Positions 26,179-33,931 of a stretch of DNA of 64,000 nucleotides are shown one piece after another. Each line of letters begins with the position of its first letter. The stretch's first letter is position 1. Under the pieces are notes generated by a model. It was not told where the DNA came from. It saw only the letters and a program-made list of their open reading frames with translations, and ran no database searches. The translations under genes and the position numbers were made by a program. The DNA lies in the NCBI RefSeq assembly GCF_002251945.1, contig NZ_NDHW01000255.1, positions 1 to 64,000 of the forward strand. The letters run 5' to 3'. Origin of the DNA: Pseudanabaena sp. SR411 (GTDB taxonomy: Bacteria > Cyanobacteriota > Cyanobacteriia > Pseudanabaenales > Pseudanabaenaceae).

Positions 26179-26361
26179 CGCATTACCTCTCATTTGATTA
26201 TGTGAATGTAAACTAAATGTAAATTTTCTAAGACTAATCTTTCGTTTTGTTTAGATTAAGAGAAGTCTCTTCTATAACTTTCGATATAGAACTTATCATA
26301 CAGGCGATCTCAGTAGATGTGTCTAGATACGAAGCGTAATCTTTTGACGCAATACTTAATA

Positions 26362-26416
26362 ATTGGTGGTGCAGGGCTTCGCCCTACACCACCAATCCTT
26401 GACTAGGAAGGGAGTA
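26362..26416 (-). repeat. 16-bp hairpin with TTC (GAA) loop plus GGAAGGGAGTA motif, copy 3
   Basis: Arms ATTGGTGGTGCAGGGC with one mismatch lie at 26362-26396, followed by GGAAGGGAG-TA at 26406-26416. It lies 5 bp past the stop of the hydrolase gene and may also end its transcript. Confidence 0.55.
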
Positions 26417-26420
26417 GTGT

Positions 26421-27350
26421 CTACAGCTTAAAGAAACTGCGAATAGAATTTAAATATAACGGCTCATTGGTAGAGGCGTTATTGTTATGTCCGCCATTGG
26501 GAATAAGCACAATTTGTTTTCTAGTTGGGGTTGCCTCATATAAGCGCTGAGACATGACCGCAGGAATCAAATCATCCGCAGTACCGTGAATATAAAGTAC
26601 AGGTATAGCGAGCGATCGCACCTTAGCGATCGAATCAAAGCGCTGATGAATTAATAAATCAATGGGGAAAACTCGATATTTAGGATCGATTTGAGCCATA
26701 TCACTCATCGATGTAAACGAAGCATCAATAATCATTCCTAAGGCATTTGGATGCTTAATAGCAAGATCGATCGCGATCGCCCCACCTAACGAATGTCCAT
26801 AGATCATGATCTGATTTGGCTGATATCCTTTTTGGATTAAATAGTCCCAAGCTGTTTGGGCATCTGTATACACCGATGATTCACTAGGAAATCCACCTTC
26901 ACTTCTGCCATAGCCCCGATAATCAATCAATAATACTGAGAAGCCCATTCGCATCAATCGATTGGCATGTTTAGCATTAGCACTAATATTTTTACCCTTG
27001 CCATGCAAATACAAAATTACTTGGCGATCGCTTAAATTTGCTTTTTCTTCCTGTTTGGCATTGGGTAACCACCAACCATGAATATTTTCACTTGTACCAT
27101 CAGCATTTTTGACTGGAATTAAGACATCCTCGTACTTGGCATTAAACTGAGCGGGAGTGGTAGTAATTTCCTTTTCTGGTGAAAAAACCAGCTTTGTTTG
27201 CCCAAACCATAATCCTGCACAAACTGAACCATAAAAACTAGCGATCGCAATTCCCGCAATCCCCACAGGACGCAACCAACGCTTCGGCGATCGCTTCCCG
27301 CTCTGATCATTTTGCAGAGATGATTCAGTCATTGAAGTTTTAGATTCCAT
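26421..27350 (-). CDS. alpha/beta hydrolase, membrane-anchored
   Basis: The protein has 309 residues. One N-terminal membrane segment (about 29-48, GIAGIAIASFYGSVCAGLWFG) is followed by a serine hydrolase fold. Motifs are LYLHGKGKNI (oxyanion region), LIDYRGYGRSEGGFPSE, the nucleophile elbow YGHSLGGAIA (Ser near 175), VLYIHGTADDLIPA with the Asp, and PNGGHNN with the His. It resembles the BEM46/ABHD13-type hydrolases (DUF1749-like), whose substrates are mostly unknown. It probably faces the periplasm. It is monocistronic. Confidence 0.87.
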   Translation of the reverse strand: MESKTSMTESSLQNDQSGKRSPKRWLRPVGIAGIAIASFYGSVCAGLWFGQTKLVFSPEKEITTTPAQFNAKYEDVLIPVKNADGTSENIHGWWLPNAKQEEKANLSDRQVILYLHGKGKNISANAKHANRLMRMGFSVLLIDYRGYGRSEGGFPSESSVYTDAQTAWDYLIQKGYQPNQIMIYGHSLGGAIAIDLAIKHPNALGMIIDASFTSMSDMAQIDPKYRVFPIDLLIHQRFDSIAKVRSLAIPVLYIHGTADDLIPAVMSQRLYEATPTRKQIVLIPNGGHNNNASTNEPLYLNSIRSFFKL

Positions 27351-27382
27351 AGTGTCAGTGAAGGTATTTGTAAAATTTCAGG

Positions 27383-27455
27383 TTAAGTAGCTAGGCATAA
27401 TGAAACCCAGATTCAAAACCTGTGGCGCACGCGCAGCGTGCGCCACAGGTTTTTG
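27383..27455. repeat. family D element, copy 2 (half)
   Basis: The left end AAGTAGCTAGG and the hairpin with arms AACCTGTGGCGCAC match copy 1 at 21538. The right terminal repeat is missing. It lies between the hydrolase start and the tRNA promoter. Confidence 0.65.
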
Positions 27456-27485
27456 GATTTTATCTTTAGAAAGCGCAAAAATGTA

Positions 27486-27513
27486 TTGCAAATATGCACC
27501 ACTGCTGTAATAT
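27486..27513 (+). promoter_or_regulatory. probable promoter of tRNA-Leu
   Basis: TTGCAA (27486-27491) and TAATAT (27508-27513) are 16 bp apart, 23 bp before the tRNA. They suit a sigma-70-type promoter. Confidence 0.5.
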
Positions 27514-27536
27514 AGTTAAGCACTAAAAAAGCAATT

Positions 27537-27617
27537 GCGGTCATGGTGGAATGGTAGACACGCCATCTTGAGGTGGTGGTGGCGAAAGCTGTGAGAGTTC
27601 GAGTCTCTCTGACCGCA
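27537..27617 (+). tRNA. tRNA-Leu, anticodon GAG
   Basis: This 81-nt class II tRNA has a GCGGTCA/TGACCGC acceptor stem, the AATGGTAGA D-loop, an anticodon stem CCATC/GGTGG with loop TTGAGGT (anticodon GAG), a variable arm and GTTCGAGTC in the T-arm. It decodes CUC and CUU. CCA is not encoded (TAA follows the discriminator A). Its last 9 nt also form the outer end of the palindrome just downstream. Confidence 0.95.
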
Positions 27618-27669
27618 TAAAATAAAAAAGAGAGCGCAAAGCGCTCTCTTTTTTATTTTATGCGGTCAG
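27609..27669 (+). terminator. 29-bp palindrome that includes the tRNA-Leu 3' end
   Basis: Perfect 29-bp arms with an AAA loop (27638-27640). The outer 9 bp of the left arm are the last 9 nt of the tRNA, and the right arm ends with their inverted copy TGCGGTCAG. Terminator function is likely from the T-run inside the right arm. Confidence 0.8.
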
Positions 27670-27732
27670 CATTGAGACTGTTCTGAGATTGTAGTAGCCT
27701 TGAATCTTAGTTTATAAACCGCTTTAAAATCC

Positions 27733-27912
27733 ATGTCTCGCCAAGTTAATTGTCAAGAAGAATGCACCAATGGCTGTGTCCTTGGGGATAAATGCCCACA
27801 TTTAGAATATCTAGCTAAAGCCCGTAAACTCCTAGCTGAAACCTCAATTGATAAGTTGATTGAAATTTCTGATTCCCGTTTTCTGCCTCCAGATGCGCCC
27901 ACCACCAAATAA
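27733..27912 (+). CDS. small Cys-rich protein of unknown function
   Basis: The protein has 59 residues, MSRQVNCQEECTNGCVLGDK then CPHLEYLAKARKLLAETS and a polar tail ending PPDAPTTK. Four Cys in the first 21 residues (C-x3-C-x3-C-x5-C) look like a metal or iron-sulfur ligand set, followed by one helix. The frame fills the space between tRNA-Leu and a terminator whose stem includes its stop codon, which supports it as a gene. No obvious ribosome-binding site is present. I do not know a named family. Confidence 0.6.
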   Translation: MSRQVNCQEECTNGCVLGDKCPHLEYLAKARKLLAETSIDKLIEISDSRFLPPDAPTTK

Positions 27913-27946
27913 ATAAAGACTCGCTTTGCGAGTCTTTATTTATTTG
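27906..27946. terminator. 19-bp bidirectional palindrome holding both stop codons
   Basis: Perfect 19-bp arms (CAAATAAATAAAGACTCGC) with a TTT loop. The left arm has the Lys codon and stop of the small gene; the right arm has the Lys codon and stop of mazG. Confidence 0.85.
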
Positions 27947-28761
27947 AGCTTTTCTTTGGCAAGTTTCCAGAGATTATCTAGCTCCTCGGCAGTGAAACTA
28001 TCAATGGGGCGATCGCTTAAAGTTTCAATCATCTCTAGACGCTGAATAAATTTGCGGTTAGTTGACTGCAAAGCCTCCGATGGGTCGAGATCGTACCAAC
28101 GAGCCACATTGATCAGCGTGAATAATAAATCTCCCAATTCCGCCTGTTGATTTTCCTTAGACTCATGTTCTAGTGCATGGCGCAGCTCATCTAACTCTTC
28201 ATGAAACTTTGCCCATACTCCATCGGCATTGTCCCACTCAAACCCATTTGCGGCAGCCTTTTGAGAAATCTTCATCCCAGCCGTTAAAGGTGGAAGCGAT
28301 CGCGCATACCGCTTGAGTTTGTAGCTCAGTTTTTGAGTGTCGGCTAAATCTTCACCCTTTTCTTCGGCTTTAATCCTTTCCCAGTTTTGATGAATTTCGT
28401 CCATGCTGTCGGCTTTAATATCGCTAAATACATGGGGATGGCGACGAATTAACTTTTGGGCGATGCCTTCGGCAACTTCGGCGATCGCAAATTGATTAGT
28501 TTCACTGGCAATTTGGGACTGCAAGACCACTTGCATTAACAGGTCACCTAACTCTTCGGCGATCGCCTTACTATCACCACCCTGAATTGCATCCACCACC
28601 TCATAGGCTTCCTCAATCACATAGGGAATCAAGCTTTTAGGCGTTTGCTCCAAATCCCAAGGACATCCACCATCAGGCGATCGTAACTTTGCCACCACAT
28701 CGATTAAGTGTTGTAGTGCGATCAAGTTCGCCGAAGCTTCAACGGTTGGCTCAAAAGTCAT
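27940..28761 (-). CDS. mazG: nucleoside triphosphate pyrophosphohydrolase MazG
   Basis: The protein has 273 residues, a tandem-domain MazG. Metal-binding EExxE motifs are visible in both halves: VIEEAYEVVDAI plus EELGDLLMQVVLQSQIA in the N-terminal half, and FHEELDELRHALE plus ELGDLLFTLINVARW in the C-terminal half. LRSPDGGCPWDLEQTPKSL is the diagnostic start. It hydrolyses non-canonical or excess NTPs to NMP and pyrophosphate. It diverges from the DUF2605 gene. Confidence 0.96.
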   Translation of the reverse strand: MTFEPTVEASANLIALQHLIDVVAKLRSPDGGCPWDLEQTPKSLIPYVIEEAYEVVDAIQGGDSKAIAEELGDLLMQVVLQSQIASETNQFAIAEVAEGIAQKLIRRHPHVFSDIKADSMDEIHQNWERIKAEEKGEDLADTQKLSYKLKRYARSLPPLTAGMKISQKAAANGFEWDNADGVWAKFHEELDELRHALEHESKENQQAELGDLLFTLINVARWYDLDPSEALQSTNRKFIQRLEMIETLSDRPIDSFTAEELDNLWKLAKEKLK

Positions 28762-28797
28762 AAGATTTGTTTAATGTTAAGAAAAGTAACAAAATGC

Positions 28798-28803
28798 TAT
28801 AAT
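28798..28803 (+). promoter_or_regulatory. probable -10 box upstream of the DUF2605 gene
   Basis: TATAAT preceded by TGC-like bases lies about 70 bp before the start at 28873, in the 110-bp divergent region. No good -35 box is visible. Confidence 0.35.
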
Positions 28804-28872
28804 AGCCAGTATAAAAATACTGCTTTTAACAAACTATACACAGCACCAATCTTGCTGCTAAAGATCTGACCC

Positions 28873-29190
28873 ATGAGTAATACTGCTAGTCCTGATCCTG
28901 AAATGCTTAGACAACTTCTAGAGCCATTACTAGAAGATTTCACCTATTGGTTTGACCGCTCTCAAAAACTACTCTCTAGTGAACGCATAGATTTTTTACA
29001 AGAGTCAGAACAAAGAAATTTGCTGGAACGAGTCGAAAACGCTCTTAAAGAAGTTGCTGTAGCGATCTCCTTGTTTCGCGTTACAGGACATCAAGTTGGC
29101 GTAGACATGGCAACAATGAAACCTTGGCATCAACTACTTATGGAGTGTCAAGCCGTGGGGATGCGCTACTATCGTAATCAAGCAATTTAA
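28873..29190 (+). CDS. DUF2605 family protein
   Basis: The protein has 105 residues and is helical and cytosolic. The pattern LRQLLEPLLEDFTYWFDRSQKLLSSERIDFL, then RVENALKEVAVAISLFRVTGHQVGVDMATMKPWHQLL, matches the cyanobacterial DUF2605 family of unknown function. It is followed after 77 bp by the DUF2973 gene, an order I have seen associated in cyanobacteria, so the two probably work together. Confidence 0.85.
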   Translation: MSNTASPDPEMLRQLLEPLLEDFTYWFDRSQKLLSSERIDFLQESEQRNLLERVENALKEVAVAISLFRVTGHQVGVDMATMKPWHQLLMECQAVGMRYYRNQAI

Positions 29191-29267
29191 AACTTTAATT
29201 TTGATCCCTAATTTCTCCTCTTAAACCTTAGTTCACTTAATTTACATATTTTTTTAGGAAAGTAGAT

Positions 29268-29546
29268 ATGGTACAGATTCTTTATATACTCGCTTTTACG
29301 ATCCTCTCTATTTTCGCGATTAGTAATCTCATTCGCAGCATGATCGCGCTTTCCCAAAATGATTCACGAGGCTATCAAGATAATCGTAGTCGCCGAGTAT
29401 CGCCTCAATATGCTCATCCTGAATTGTGGGATAAAGATGGTAAATATATCGATGAGCCATTAATGGTAATTAAATCAATTAATGTTGATGATGCGCGTTC
29501 CAGACTTGATGCTCTCTATAACTCGTCACCTAGTGGCGAAAAATAA
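29268..29546 (+). CDS. DUF2973 family small membrane protein
   Basis: The protein has 92 residues. One N-terminal membrane helix (about 3-27, LYILAFTILSIFAISNLIRSMI) is followed by a soluble tail with the conserved HPELWDKDGKYIDEPLMVIKSINVDDARSRLDALY. This fits the cyanobacterial DUF2973 family. AGGAAAG stands just ahead of the ATG. The function is unknown; co-transcription with DUF2605 is likely. Confidence 0.85.
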   Translation: MVQILYILAFTILSIFAISNLIRSMIALSQNDSRGYQDNRSRRVSPQYAHPELWDKDGKYIDEPLMVIKSINVDDARSRLDALYNSSPSGEK

Positions 29547-29567
29547 TGGTAATTTGTAAAGCCAAGA

Positions 29568-29643
29568 TTTTAGTTAAAAGTGTTGCAAAGCAGCACTTTT
29601 AACTAAAATCTTGTTTGTGGTTTTAGTGCGAAGCGCTGAAACT
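29568..29643. repeat. family B palindromic element, copy 2
   Basis: The 24-bp arms (one mismatch) are centred on TGTTGC-AAA-GCAGCA, followed by AGTGCGAAGCGCTG near the right end. It lies 20 bp after the DUF2973 gene and probably ends its transcript too. Confidence 0.6.
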
Positions 29644-29660
29644 TTGTTATCGAGGTACGG

Positions 29661-30044
29661 ATGATCCATAGGTTATTAGTTTGTACTACCTGTGCCAGCA
29701 CTTGGCAAAATGGCAAAAAGGTAGGTGTTAGTGGTGGTGAAACATTGCTAAAAGAGCTTTCTCAGTTACATCAAAATTGGGAATGGCGATCGCAGTTTGA
29801 AATTCTCGCAGTTTCCTGTATGAGTGCATGTAGCCATGCTTGCGCCGTAGCCTTCGCATCTGAGGGCAAATATTCCTACTTGTTTGGAGATTTACCCAGT
29901 GATGTGGACAATATGGCAACTACAGCATCAGCAATCTTGTCCTGTGCCGAAATATATGGCGATCGCTCAGATGGGATGCTTGCTTGGAAAGAGCGTCCTG
30001 AACCACTAAAAAGTGGTGTAATTGCCCGTATACCCCCTTTATAG
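29661..30044 (+). CDS. DUF1636 family metal-binding protein
   Basis: The protein has 127 residues and looks like a thioredoxin-fold ferredoxin relative. It has CTTCAS at residues 8-13 and CMSACSHACAVAF near 53-65, giving a four-Cys ligand set typical of DUF1636, then KYSYLFGDLPSD. Family members are predicted metal or 2Fe-2S binders and are often found near zinc or cobalamin genes, which are not seen here. It ends in a strong terminator. Confidence 0.85.
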   Translation: MIHRLLVCTTCASTWQNGKKVGVSGGETLLKELSQLHQNWEWRSQFEILAVSCMSACSHACAVAFASEGKYSYLFGDLPSDVDNMATTASAILSCAEIYGDRSDGMLAWKERPEPLKSGVIARIPPL

Positions 30045-30071
30045 AAAAAAGAGCGCTTGACGCTCTTTTTT
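30045..30071 (+). terminator. 11-bp intrinsic terminator
   Basis: AAAAAAGAGCG, a 5-nt loop and CGCTCTTTTTT directly after the DUF1636 stop codon, with an extended T-run. Confidence 0.88.
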
Positions 30072-30192
30072 TATGATTTTTATCATGGGAATTACTGCTA
30101 AAAAAGCCTTAAAATCAAGGGGCTAAAAGAAATTCTGGTAATGTAGACAGATCTCTGTACATCCAAGATAAAACTCAAATTTGTAACACCTC

Positions 30193-31263
30193 ATGCAAGG
30201 CACGCTCAGAGAAATTGACGTACATACCATTATCAACCTGATCGAGTTTGGACAGCGAACTGGTGAGTTGTTGATTGAATCTAGTACAGGGAAATTCTGG
30301 TTTTTATTTTTTGATAACGGAGAATTGATCTATGCTACCGATACTGATAGCAACTTGACTCGTCTGCGCGATTATTTGCATGGGTTGGGGTTAGATCATG
30401 CGCTCGATCAGTTATCTAGCTCGAAACTGGGGATTAATGTTTTAGAGTATGGACAAATTTGGGCGCTTCTAGAATCCAAAATTCTCAGTCCTGATCAGGC
30501 TAAGACAATTCTGGAAAGCACAATCCGAGAGGTGCTTTTTGATATTATCGGTCTCTATCAAGGTACATTTGTTTTTGAAATTAGTGCTGCACTCACGCCA
30601 AAGTTAACCAGATTCAAGTTTTCGCAGCTTAGTTCAGAATATTTACGCCAACTGCAAACATGGAAGAAATTTTATCCAGTTTTACAGTCGATCGATCAAT
30701 GTCCTGTATTGCTCACTGAAGAGTCTTTGCCATCTTTAAGTTCTTGGATTGATGGCAAAACGACAATTCGTCAGTTGTCACGATATGCGGGGAAGGATAT
30801 TAGCCAAATTGGACAGTTGATCTGTGAAGCGATCGCTCTTGGACAGGTTGCAATTACGCCATTAGCGATGAGTGTGCCACAACAAGTAAAGGTACAGTCG
30901 CCCAGAATTTTATGCATTGATGATAGTGTGACAATTTGTCGGGCTGTGGAGTATATTCTGCATAATCACGGCTTTCAAGTTATGGCGGTGTCTAGTCCGA
31001 TTAAGGCTTTAAGCTTGATTTTTCAACATAATCCTGATCTGATTTTGTGTGATATCACGATGCCAGAGATTGATGGATATGAGCTATGTGGAATGCTGCG
31101 TAAGTCGAGTGCGTTTGCCAAGGTTCCGATTATCATGCTAACGGGCAAAGATGGTTTTATTGATCGCGTCAAAGCGCGGATGGTGGGAGCTACGGAATAT
31201 TTAACCAAACCGTTTGGAGAGAAGGAATTATTAACAACTGTAGAAAAGTATAGTAAGCGTTAG
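30193..31263 (+). CDS. PatA/PilG-type response regulator (PATAN + receiver)
   Basis: The protein has 356 residues. The N-terminal PATAN (DUF4388) domain begins GTLREIDVHTIINLIEFGQRTGELLIES and continues to about 220. A helical insert region (ESTIREVLFDIIGLYQGTFVFE) is typical of PatA proteins. The receiver domain (about 237-353) has CIDDS, the phospho-acceptor Asp in LILCDITMPEIDG and the Lys in YLTKPFGEKE. Relatives control phototaxis, pili or heterocyst pattern, usually next to CheY/CheW/CheA-type genes. None is adjacent here, so its circuit is unknown. Confidence 0.9.
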   Translation: MQGTLREIDVHTIINLIEFGQRTGELLIESSTGKFWFLFFDNGELIYATDTDSNLTRLRDYLHGLGLDHALDQLSSSKLGINVLEYGQIWALLESKILSPDQAKTILESTIREVLFDIIGLYQGTFVFEISAALTPKLTRFKFSQLSSEYLRQLQTWKKFYPVLQSIDQCPVLLTEESLPSLSSWIDGKTTIRQLSRYAGKDISQIGQLICEAIALGQVAITPLAMSVPQQVKVQSPRILCIDDSVTICRAVEYILHNHGFQVMAVSSPIKALSLIFQHNPDLILCDITMPEIDGYELCGMLRKSSAFAKVPIIMLTGKDGFIDRVKARMVGATEYLTKPFGEKELLTTVEKYSKR

Positions 31264-31452
31264 TCAACTTTTGTGGATGACTAACGTTCTATTAAGCGAT
31301 CGCAAATAAGTACTTAATTGCCAGTACATTCAATAAAAATCCTCTTATTGAGAATAGGGTCTCTGAAGCCCTCATTCTTTAGTGGCAAATATTTTTTTGT
31401 CCAGATCACCTGCTGAATGTAGGATATAAGTCAGTGAGTTTAATAAATATTT

Positions 31453-31551
31453 ATGGTAGAACCAATTTTGTCAGGCATTTGCCTCGGTCTTATTTTCATT
31501 ACCCTTGGCGGGCTGTTTTTTGCTGCTTATCAGCAATATCGCCGCGTCTAG
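31453..31551 (+). CDS. petG: cytochrome b6f complex subunit PetG
   Basis: The protein has 32 residues. The sequence [20 protein letters not shown] followed by [12 protein letters not shown] is unmistakable PetG: the MVEP start, one membrane helix and the AYxQYRR end. It stabilises the dimeric cytochrome b6f complex in the thylakoid. PetG is usually about 37 residues, so the C-terminal tail is about five residues shorter here. Its terminator follows immediately. Confidence 0.93.
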   Translation: MVEPILSGICLGLIFITLGGLFFAAYQQYRRV

Positions 31552-31564
31552 TTCTAGCATAAAA

Positions 31565-31609
31565 ACCAAAAAGCAGAAGAGGCTGAAAATGCCTCTTCTG
31601 CTTTTTGGT
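31565..31609 (+). terminator. 19-bp palindrome, petG terminator
   Basis: Perfect 19-bp arms (ACCAAAAAGCAGAAGAGGC) with a 7-nt loop and a T-run in the right arm, 14 bp past the petG stop. Confidence 0.85.
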
Positions 31610-31615
31610 ACAAAC

Positions 31616-31722
31616 TTACAGCAATTGCTGATCAAATGAACTGCAAGGAAATGTTTAAAAGCATTGCTAAGCAACACTTTTAAACATTTCCTTGGTTTGG
31701 ATTTGAGAGTAAAGCGCTTTAA
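31616..31722. repeat. family B palindromic element, copy 3
   Basis: The left end is CTTACAGCAATTGCTG. A 24-bp palindrome with two mismatches lies at 31644-31694 (loop TAA), then GGTTTGGATTTGAG and AAAGCGCTTTAAGG at the right. Confidence 0.6.
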
Positions 31723-31749
31723 GGAGTAATTCTTGCCAGAAATATTAGT

Positions 31750-32070
31750 TTATTCTTCTAAATCTTCAGGCTGTGCTAAATATCGACAAATCTCATTGAT
31801 TTTCATCCGATAAATATGCGGCCAGCCCCCATTTGTCTCAATATCGCGCAAAAGATTAAATAGCTCATGCCGACTAGTCGGTAAAGCAGGCTGAAATAAA
31901 TCGTCACGAATGCGTTTATGGATTGATTCTATGACTCGCAATATTTGCAAAAGATTAGCTGGATCGCTTTGCTGATCCTGAGCAATTTGCCATAGGCGAT
32001 CGCTGATTGCCTCAAGCTCAGATAAATTAGCAGTTTGCCCCTGTTGTGATTGGATTTCTGTTTGTGCCAA
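31750..32070 (-). CDS. conserved hypothetical protein
   Basis: The protein has 106 residues and is helical and cytosolic. Recognisable stretches are LSELEAISDRLWQIAQDQQSDPANLLQILRVIESIHKRIRDDLFQPALP, then LFNLLRDIETNGGWPHIYRMKINEICRYL. I believe similar proteins occur across cyanobacteria, but I cannot name a family. It diverges from psbO with about 235 bp between them. Confidence 0.6.
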   Translation of the reverse strand: MAQTEIQSQQGQTANLSELEAISDRLWQIAQDQQSDPANLLQILRVIESIHKRIRDDLFQPALPTSRHELFNLLRDIETNGGWPHIYRMKINEICRYLAQPEDLEE

Positions 32071-32304
32071 GCTAAGTACCCTCGTGCGCGATAATATGAT
32101 GATTGGAATTTTACAAATTAAGTCTTTAGTTAGCTAACCTCTATGGCTAGTCTAAAGCACCGCCAACTCCTTAACGATCTCAATTTAAAATCCCAAACTA
32201 GATCGTATTTTTTTACAGAGTTATCATAGGCTGCGCTTTGCGTGATCTGTCCTAACTCTAAAATACTACCCGTTAAATCCCATTAAATTAAGAAGAGGTT
32301 ATTT

Positions 32305-33147
32305 ATGAAATTTCGTAGTTTTACGAAAGCAATTTTTACATTGTGTATCAGTTTATGTATGTTAGTAGCAAGCGGCGTGTTTGCAAGTAATGCGATCGCT
32401 GCTGTTGAACCAGGCTTGACCTACGACCAAATTGTAAATACTGGCTTAGCTAACAAATGTTCCGACATTTTGGGTTCCTCTCGTGGTGGGCGTAACTTTA
32501 TTCCCGTCGGTGCTGGTGAATCTGTAGAAATTACAGATCTTTGCCTAGAGCCAACCTCCTTTTTTGTTAAAGAAGAATCCAGCAATAAGCGCAAAAAATC
32601 TGAGTTTGTAGCTAGCAAGTTAATGACTCGCTCAACCTCTAGTCTTGACTTCGTGAAGGCAACTGTTACTGGCAATAGCGATGGTAGCCTCAGCTTAGTG
32701 GAAACCGATGGTTTAGACTATCAACCGATCACTGTCAAAATGCCTGGTGGTGAACTGGTAGCAATCCTATTCACGATCAAAGGTTTCAACGCTAAAACTG
32801 CTCCTGGTGTAAATGGCATCACCACATCGGTTGATTTCGTTGGTTCTACTGATGTACCTACCTATCGTGGTTCTGGCTTTATCGATCCTAAGGGTCGTGG
32901 TCTAGCGATCGGTTATGACTCTGCTGAAGCTTTACCTGCAAAGCGCAACTCTTTTGACAACAGAAGTGTAAAGGATGATTCCACCTCCAAAGGTACGATG
33001 TCCTTACAAATCGCTAAGTTGAATGCTGATACTGGCGAAATCGCTGGTACGTTCGAGACTGAGCAAACCTCTGACAACGACCTCGGTGGTGTTGAACCCA
33101 AGGAAGTAATCATTCGCGGCGTATTCTACGGCAAAGTTAACTCTTAA
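32305..33147 (+). CDS. psbO: photosystem II manganese-stabilising protein PsbO
   Basis: The protein has 280 residues. The signal peptide (about 1-32, ending SNAIAA) targets the thylakoid lumen. The mature protein begins VEPGLTYDQIVNTGLANKC. The two conserved Cys lie in LANKCSDI and ITDLCLEP, and GRGLAIGYDSAEALPA and EVIIRGVFYGKV are typical. It stabilises the Mn4CaO5 cluster of photosystem II. AAGAAGAGG precedes the start. It is monocistronic, with its own terminator. Confidence 0.98.
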   Translation: MKFRSFTKAIFTLCISLCMLVASGVFASNAIAAVEPGLTYDQIVNTGLANKCSDILGSSRGGRNFIPVGAGESVEITDLCLEPTSFFVKEESSNKRKKSEFVASKLMTRSTSSLDFVKATVTGNSDGSLSLVETDGLDYQPITVKMPGGELVAILFTIKGFNAKTAPGVNGITTSVDFVGSTDVPTYRGSGFIDPKGRGLAIGYDSAEALPAKRNSFDNRSVKDDSTSKGTMSLQIAKLNADTGEIAGTFETEQTSDNDLGGVEPKEVIIRGVFYGKVNS

Positions 33148-33157
33148 TCTTGTCTAT

Positions 33158-33193
33158 AAAAAGAGCGCTTTCTAATTAGAAAGCGCTCTTTTT
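33158..33193 (+). terminator. 16-bp psbO terminator
   Basis: The arms AAAAAGAGCGCTTTCT with an AATT loop are followed by TTTT, 11 bp past psbO. Confidence 0.88.
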
Positions 33194-33222
33194 TATTTTC
33201 TACTTTTAGTCTTGAGTTTGTT

Positions 33223-33931
33223 TTAGTCAAATAATTTTAAAAACTCTTTGAGTTCATTTAAAGCAGGATGTTCAAAATTCCAAATATCTAGCTTTTTAGT
33301 CATAACGTAACTAAATCCTGACATACTACACTTTCTCTCAGATTGCTTTTTGTCACGATTAGAGCAAGTATCAATCAAACCTTAGATAATTGCTAATCCA
33401 AAATTTATCAAAATCTTTTGAAGATACTGGATCTTTACCGTTTTTCTGGAGACAAACTTGCCACCTATTAAGACAATCAGCATAGGTTGCATCTTTAGCT
33501 CTAATCTCTTTTAATAATGTTTCTAGCTCTCCTATTCCATTTACATTAACAAAATAACAAGCTATTTGAATTGGGTCTTCAAGATTTATAGAATGAATAG
33601 GAACAAAATGACTAATTCTTTCTAGCTTTTGATTTTGAGGAAACACTTTCACTTTGATGATCGCTTCATTTATTTTGTTTAAATTTTTTAATTGAGAGTC
33701 GTCTGCATCTAAAATTATCCCTACTTTATTTACATAACTTTTTTGAGCATCAGCCTCTATAGTTTTTAACTCTCTTTCTAGAGAAGCTACACTTAGACCA
33801 TCTAAATCTAAATAATCATTTTCAGTTACATTGATTTCTAAAACATCTACATTGCTTATATTGAGGTAATTCACTATAGATTGGATAAAAAATTTATCGT
33901 TCTTACTCTCAACAATTAGACGATTACTCAC
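33223..33931 (-). pseudogene. TOPRIM-like (DUF3226-type) nuclease gene, frameshifted near the 3' end
   Basis: Reading starts at a GTG (33931) that overlaps the end of the ATPase gene by 8 nt. The first 186 residues include NRLIVESKNDKFFI and GIILDADDS, the Glu and DxD of a TOPRIM fold. That frame stops at 33371. A TGATTGAT tandem repeat sits exactly there; removing one TGAT restores reading through 48 more residues (TCSNRDKKQSERKCS to ELKEFLKLFD) to a stop at 33223. The intact product would have 234 residues, like DUF3226 proteins. The catalytic motifs lie before the break, so a shortened protein might still be made. Confidence 0.75.

Noticed and set aside
27661-27669. Second tRNA fragment downstream of tRNA-Leu
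   Set aside because: TGCGGTCAG is only the inverted copy of the tRNA end made by the palindrome; no other tRNA parts follow.
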